From: Chloroflexota bacterium
Lineage (GTDB): Bacteria > Chloroflexota > Anaerolineae > Anaerolineales > Villigracilaceae
Assembly: GCA_021796315.1 (NCBI GenBank)
Contig: JAJYOH010000330.1
Coordinates: forward strand, 1-6,840
Length of the DNA: 6,840 nucleotides
Direction: 5' to 3'
In this document: positions 5,744-6,840 of the stretch, one piece after another
Layout of the letters: each line of letters opens with the position of its first letter
Position numbering within the stretch: the stretch's first letter is position 1
Translations under genes and position numbers: made by a program
Notes under the pieces: generated by a model
Databases searched by the model: none
The model's input: the letters and a program-made list of their open reading frames with translations, nothing else
Told to the model about the DNA's origin: nothing

Positions 5744-6589
5744 TCAGGGAGTGGTGGTGGGGACGAGCGGAGCAATATCGACCGCCCGGAAATTGGTGAT
5801 GATCAGAACGATTTGCAGACGGCTGAAATCTACAGCGGACTGGACAGTGGCCTGTTGAAAGAGTTCAGCGGCGCGTTTACGGATATTGACTACCTGCCCG
5901 ATGATCAAGTCTGGCGGAAAACCGCCGCCCAAACCTGAAGTCAAAATAAGATCGCCCGGTTGAATAGTCGCGTCTTGCGAGATGAGGTCGAGAGAAATAT
6001 CGCCGGTGACGGAACCGACCAGCATGGCATCTGTATTAGCATTCTTAAGATGCACATTCACGGATGATGCCGGATCAGTGATCAATTGAACGCGTGCTGC
6101 GTCTGCTATGACTGCATCTACACGGCCGACCAGGCCTTCGCTCGTCACAACCGGCATGCCGCGCAGAATGCCGTCATTTGAGCCGCGATTGATGATGATG
6201 TAATGCAGGAATGGACTTGGGTCACGGCCAATGACCGAGGCGGCTTTGTAACTGCTTTCAGGGTTGGTTCTTGAAAAATCCACCAATGCGGCGAGTATCT
6301 CGGTCTCATTGACGCGTTGTTGAAGATTGATTACCTGTGCCTGCAAATCAGAGACTTGCTTCTCCAGCTCGGTATTCCGGCTTCGCAGATTTACGATGTC
6401 ACGCGGCGCAGCCAGGAATTCCTGAATGGCCTGAGAGCGCGTAGCGAACCATTCTTGTGTGGAGACTAATCCGCCAGTGAAACGGTTGCTAACTGAACTA
6501 AAGAAACCGCCAAAGGAAAGTACTAGTATTCCCCCGATGACCAAGAAAATAATGGTGGTTTGCAAAGTGCGGGAAAACAGATCCTTCAT
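5744..6589 (-). CDS. mreC: MreC, rod shape-determining scaffold protein
   Basis: MreC is a membrane-anchored extracytoplasmic scaffold that binds and activates PBP2 in the elongation complex. The 281-residue product has a short cytoplasmic start, one membrane anchor (about 11-30), a coiled coil (about 66-104, LRSRNTELEKQVSDLQAQV and on) that mediates dimerisation, and the double beta-barrel domain (about 115-270). Family landmarks are VIGRDPSPF at 119-127, GMPVVTSEGLVGRV at 144-157 and GDLILTSGLGGGFPPDLIIGQV at 212-233. Length is normal, and the C-terminal tail is short (PTTTP). The ATG at 6589 follows the mreB stop by 39 bases and has no strong ribosome binding site. A promoter-like motif ends seven bases before it. 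Confidence 0.97.
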   Translation of the reverse strand: MKDLFSRTLQTTIIFLVIGGILVLSFGGFFSSVSNRFTGGLVSTQEWFATRSQAIQEFLAAPRDIVNLRSRNTELEKQVSDLQAQVINLQQRVNETEILAALVDFSRTNPESSYKAASVIGRDPSPFLHYIIINRGSNDGILRGMPVVTSEGLVGRVDAVIADAARVQLITDPASSVNVHLKNANTDAMLVGSVTGDISLDLISQDATIQPGDLILTSGLGGGFPPDLIIGQVVNIRKRAAELFQQATVQSAVDFSRLQIVLIITNFRAVDIAPLVPTTTP

Positions 6590-6596
6590 TCTTTAG

Positions 6597-6605
6597 ATCA
6601 TAGCA
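6597..6605 (-). promoter_or_regulatory. Candidate extended -10 promoter before mreC
   Basis: In the 39-base mreB-mreC gap the minus strand reads TGCTATGAT, an extended -10 (TGnTATAAT) with one mismatch. No good -35 hexamer is seen; CTGCAG lies at the 17-base spacing. A start seven bases downstream of the box would fall at about 6590, directly before the mreC ATG, so a transcript from here would be almost leaderless. The resemblance is direct; promoter function is inferred and less certain than for the minC site. Confidence 0.4.
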
Positions 6606-6628
6606 CAGAGCGCAAATGTCTGCAGGCT

Positions 6629-6840
6629 CTATGCGCCGTGGTGAGTACTGCCGCGCTCCAAGCCGACCAGATAACGGCTCAAATTATCCATATCCTCAAA
6701 AATGAAGGCGGCGCCGCGCGCCACACAGGTCAATGGATCTTCCGCCACCCAAACACGCAGCTTAAGTTCATCTGTCAGGCGATCGGCAAGTCCCTGTAAG
6801 AGCGCGCCGCCCCCGGACAGACAAATTCCAATATCCATCA
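6629..6840 (-). CDS. mreB: MreB, actin-like rod shape protein (C-terminal part)
   Basis: MreB is the bacterial actin homologue that forms ATP-dependent filaments under the membrane and guides the elongation machinery. About 70 C-terminal residues are present; the 5' part lies beyond the right edge. The fragment contains the nucleotide-binding glycine segment ICLSGGGALLQGL, and the very characteristic VAEDPLTCVARGAA, after which the chain ends in a short tail (ERGSTHHGA) and a TAG stop. The usual LTGGGALL reads LSGGGALL, a conservative change. Its place immediately before mreC and mreD confirms MreB and makes DnaK-like or FtsA relatives unlikely. Confidence 0.96.
   Translation of the reverse strand, partial: MDIGICLSGGGALLQGLADRLTDELKLRVWVAEDPLTCVARGAAFIFEDMDNLSRYLVGLERGSTHHGA

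Noticed and set aside
6590..6628. Possible terminator hairpin between mreB and mreC
   Set aside because: Only a four-base CAGA/TCTG stem with a nine-base loop and no T-run is present; too weak for intrinsic termination.

Overview
The window holds one tightly packed bacterial operon, read entirely on the minus strand (right to left). It combines the rod-shape elongation machinery with the Min division-site system. In transcription order: mreB (3' part only, entering at the right edge), mreC, mreD, mrdA (class B penicillin-binding protein 2), minC, minD, minE and rodA. The first codons of an unidentified ninth gene leave at the left edge. All eight recognised genes keep intact reading frames and their main family motifs. 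No RNA gene, mobile element, CRISPR array or convincing terminator was seen, and no stretch longer than about 70 bases is non-coding.

Layout: 6629-6840 mreB C-terminus; 6590-6628 short gap with a promoter-like motif; 5744-6589 mreC; 5242-5742 mreD, one base after mreC; 2963-5245 mrdA, with a 4-base ATGA overlap with mreD; 2927-2962 short gap with a perfect extended -10 motif; 2243-2926 minC; 1437-2234 minD; 1183-1440 minE, with a 4-base ATGA overlap with minD; 82-1179 rodA, three bases after minE; 15-81 gap; 1-14 start of the next gene.

How the genes work together: MreB filaments, with MreC and MreD, position and activate the RodA glycosyltransferase (SEDS family) and its partner transpeptidase PBP2 to build side-wall peptidoglycan. 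MinD and MinC block FtsZ assembly away from mid-cell, and MinE stimulates the MinD ATPase to pattern that block. The operon therefore encodes both where the wall elongates and where it must not divide.

Organism: a rod-shaped or filamentous peptidoglycan-bearing bacterium of roughly balanced GC content (judged by eye). The order mreBCD-mrdA-minCDE-rodA is familiar from Clostridia. The protein sequences look to me more like Chloroflexota (Anaerolineae), but this is an impression and not a search result.

No wholly new system is evident. The points most worth a second look are: two matching extended -10 motifs in the only two inter-gene gaps of more than ten bases within the eight-gene run; a PBP2 with ten cysteines, all in its extracytoplasmic part, and an enlarged transpeptidase domain; and an Asp-to-Asn change in a conserved RodA loop.
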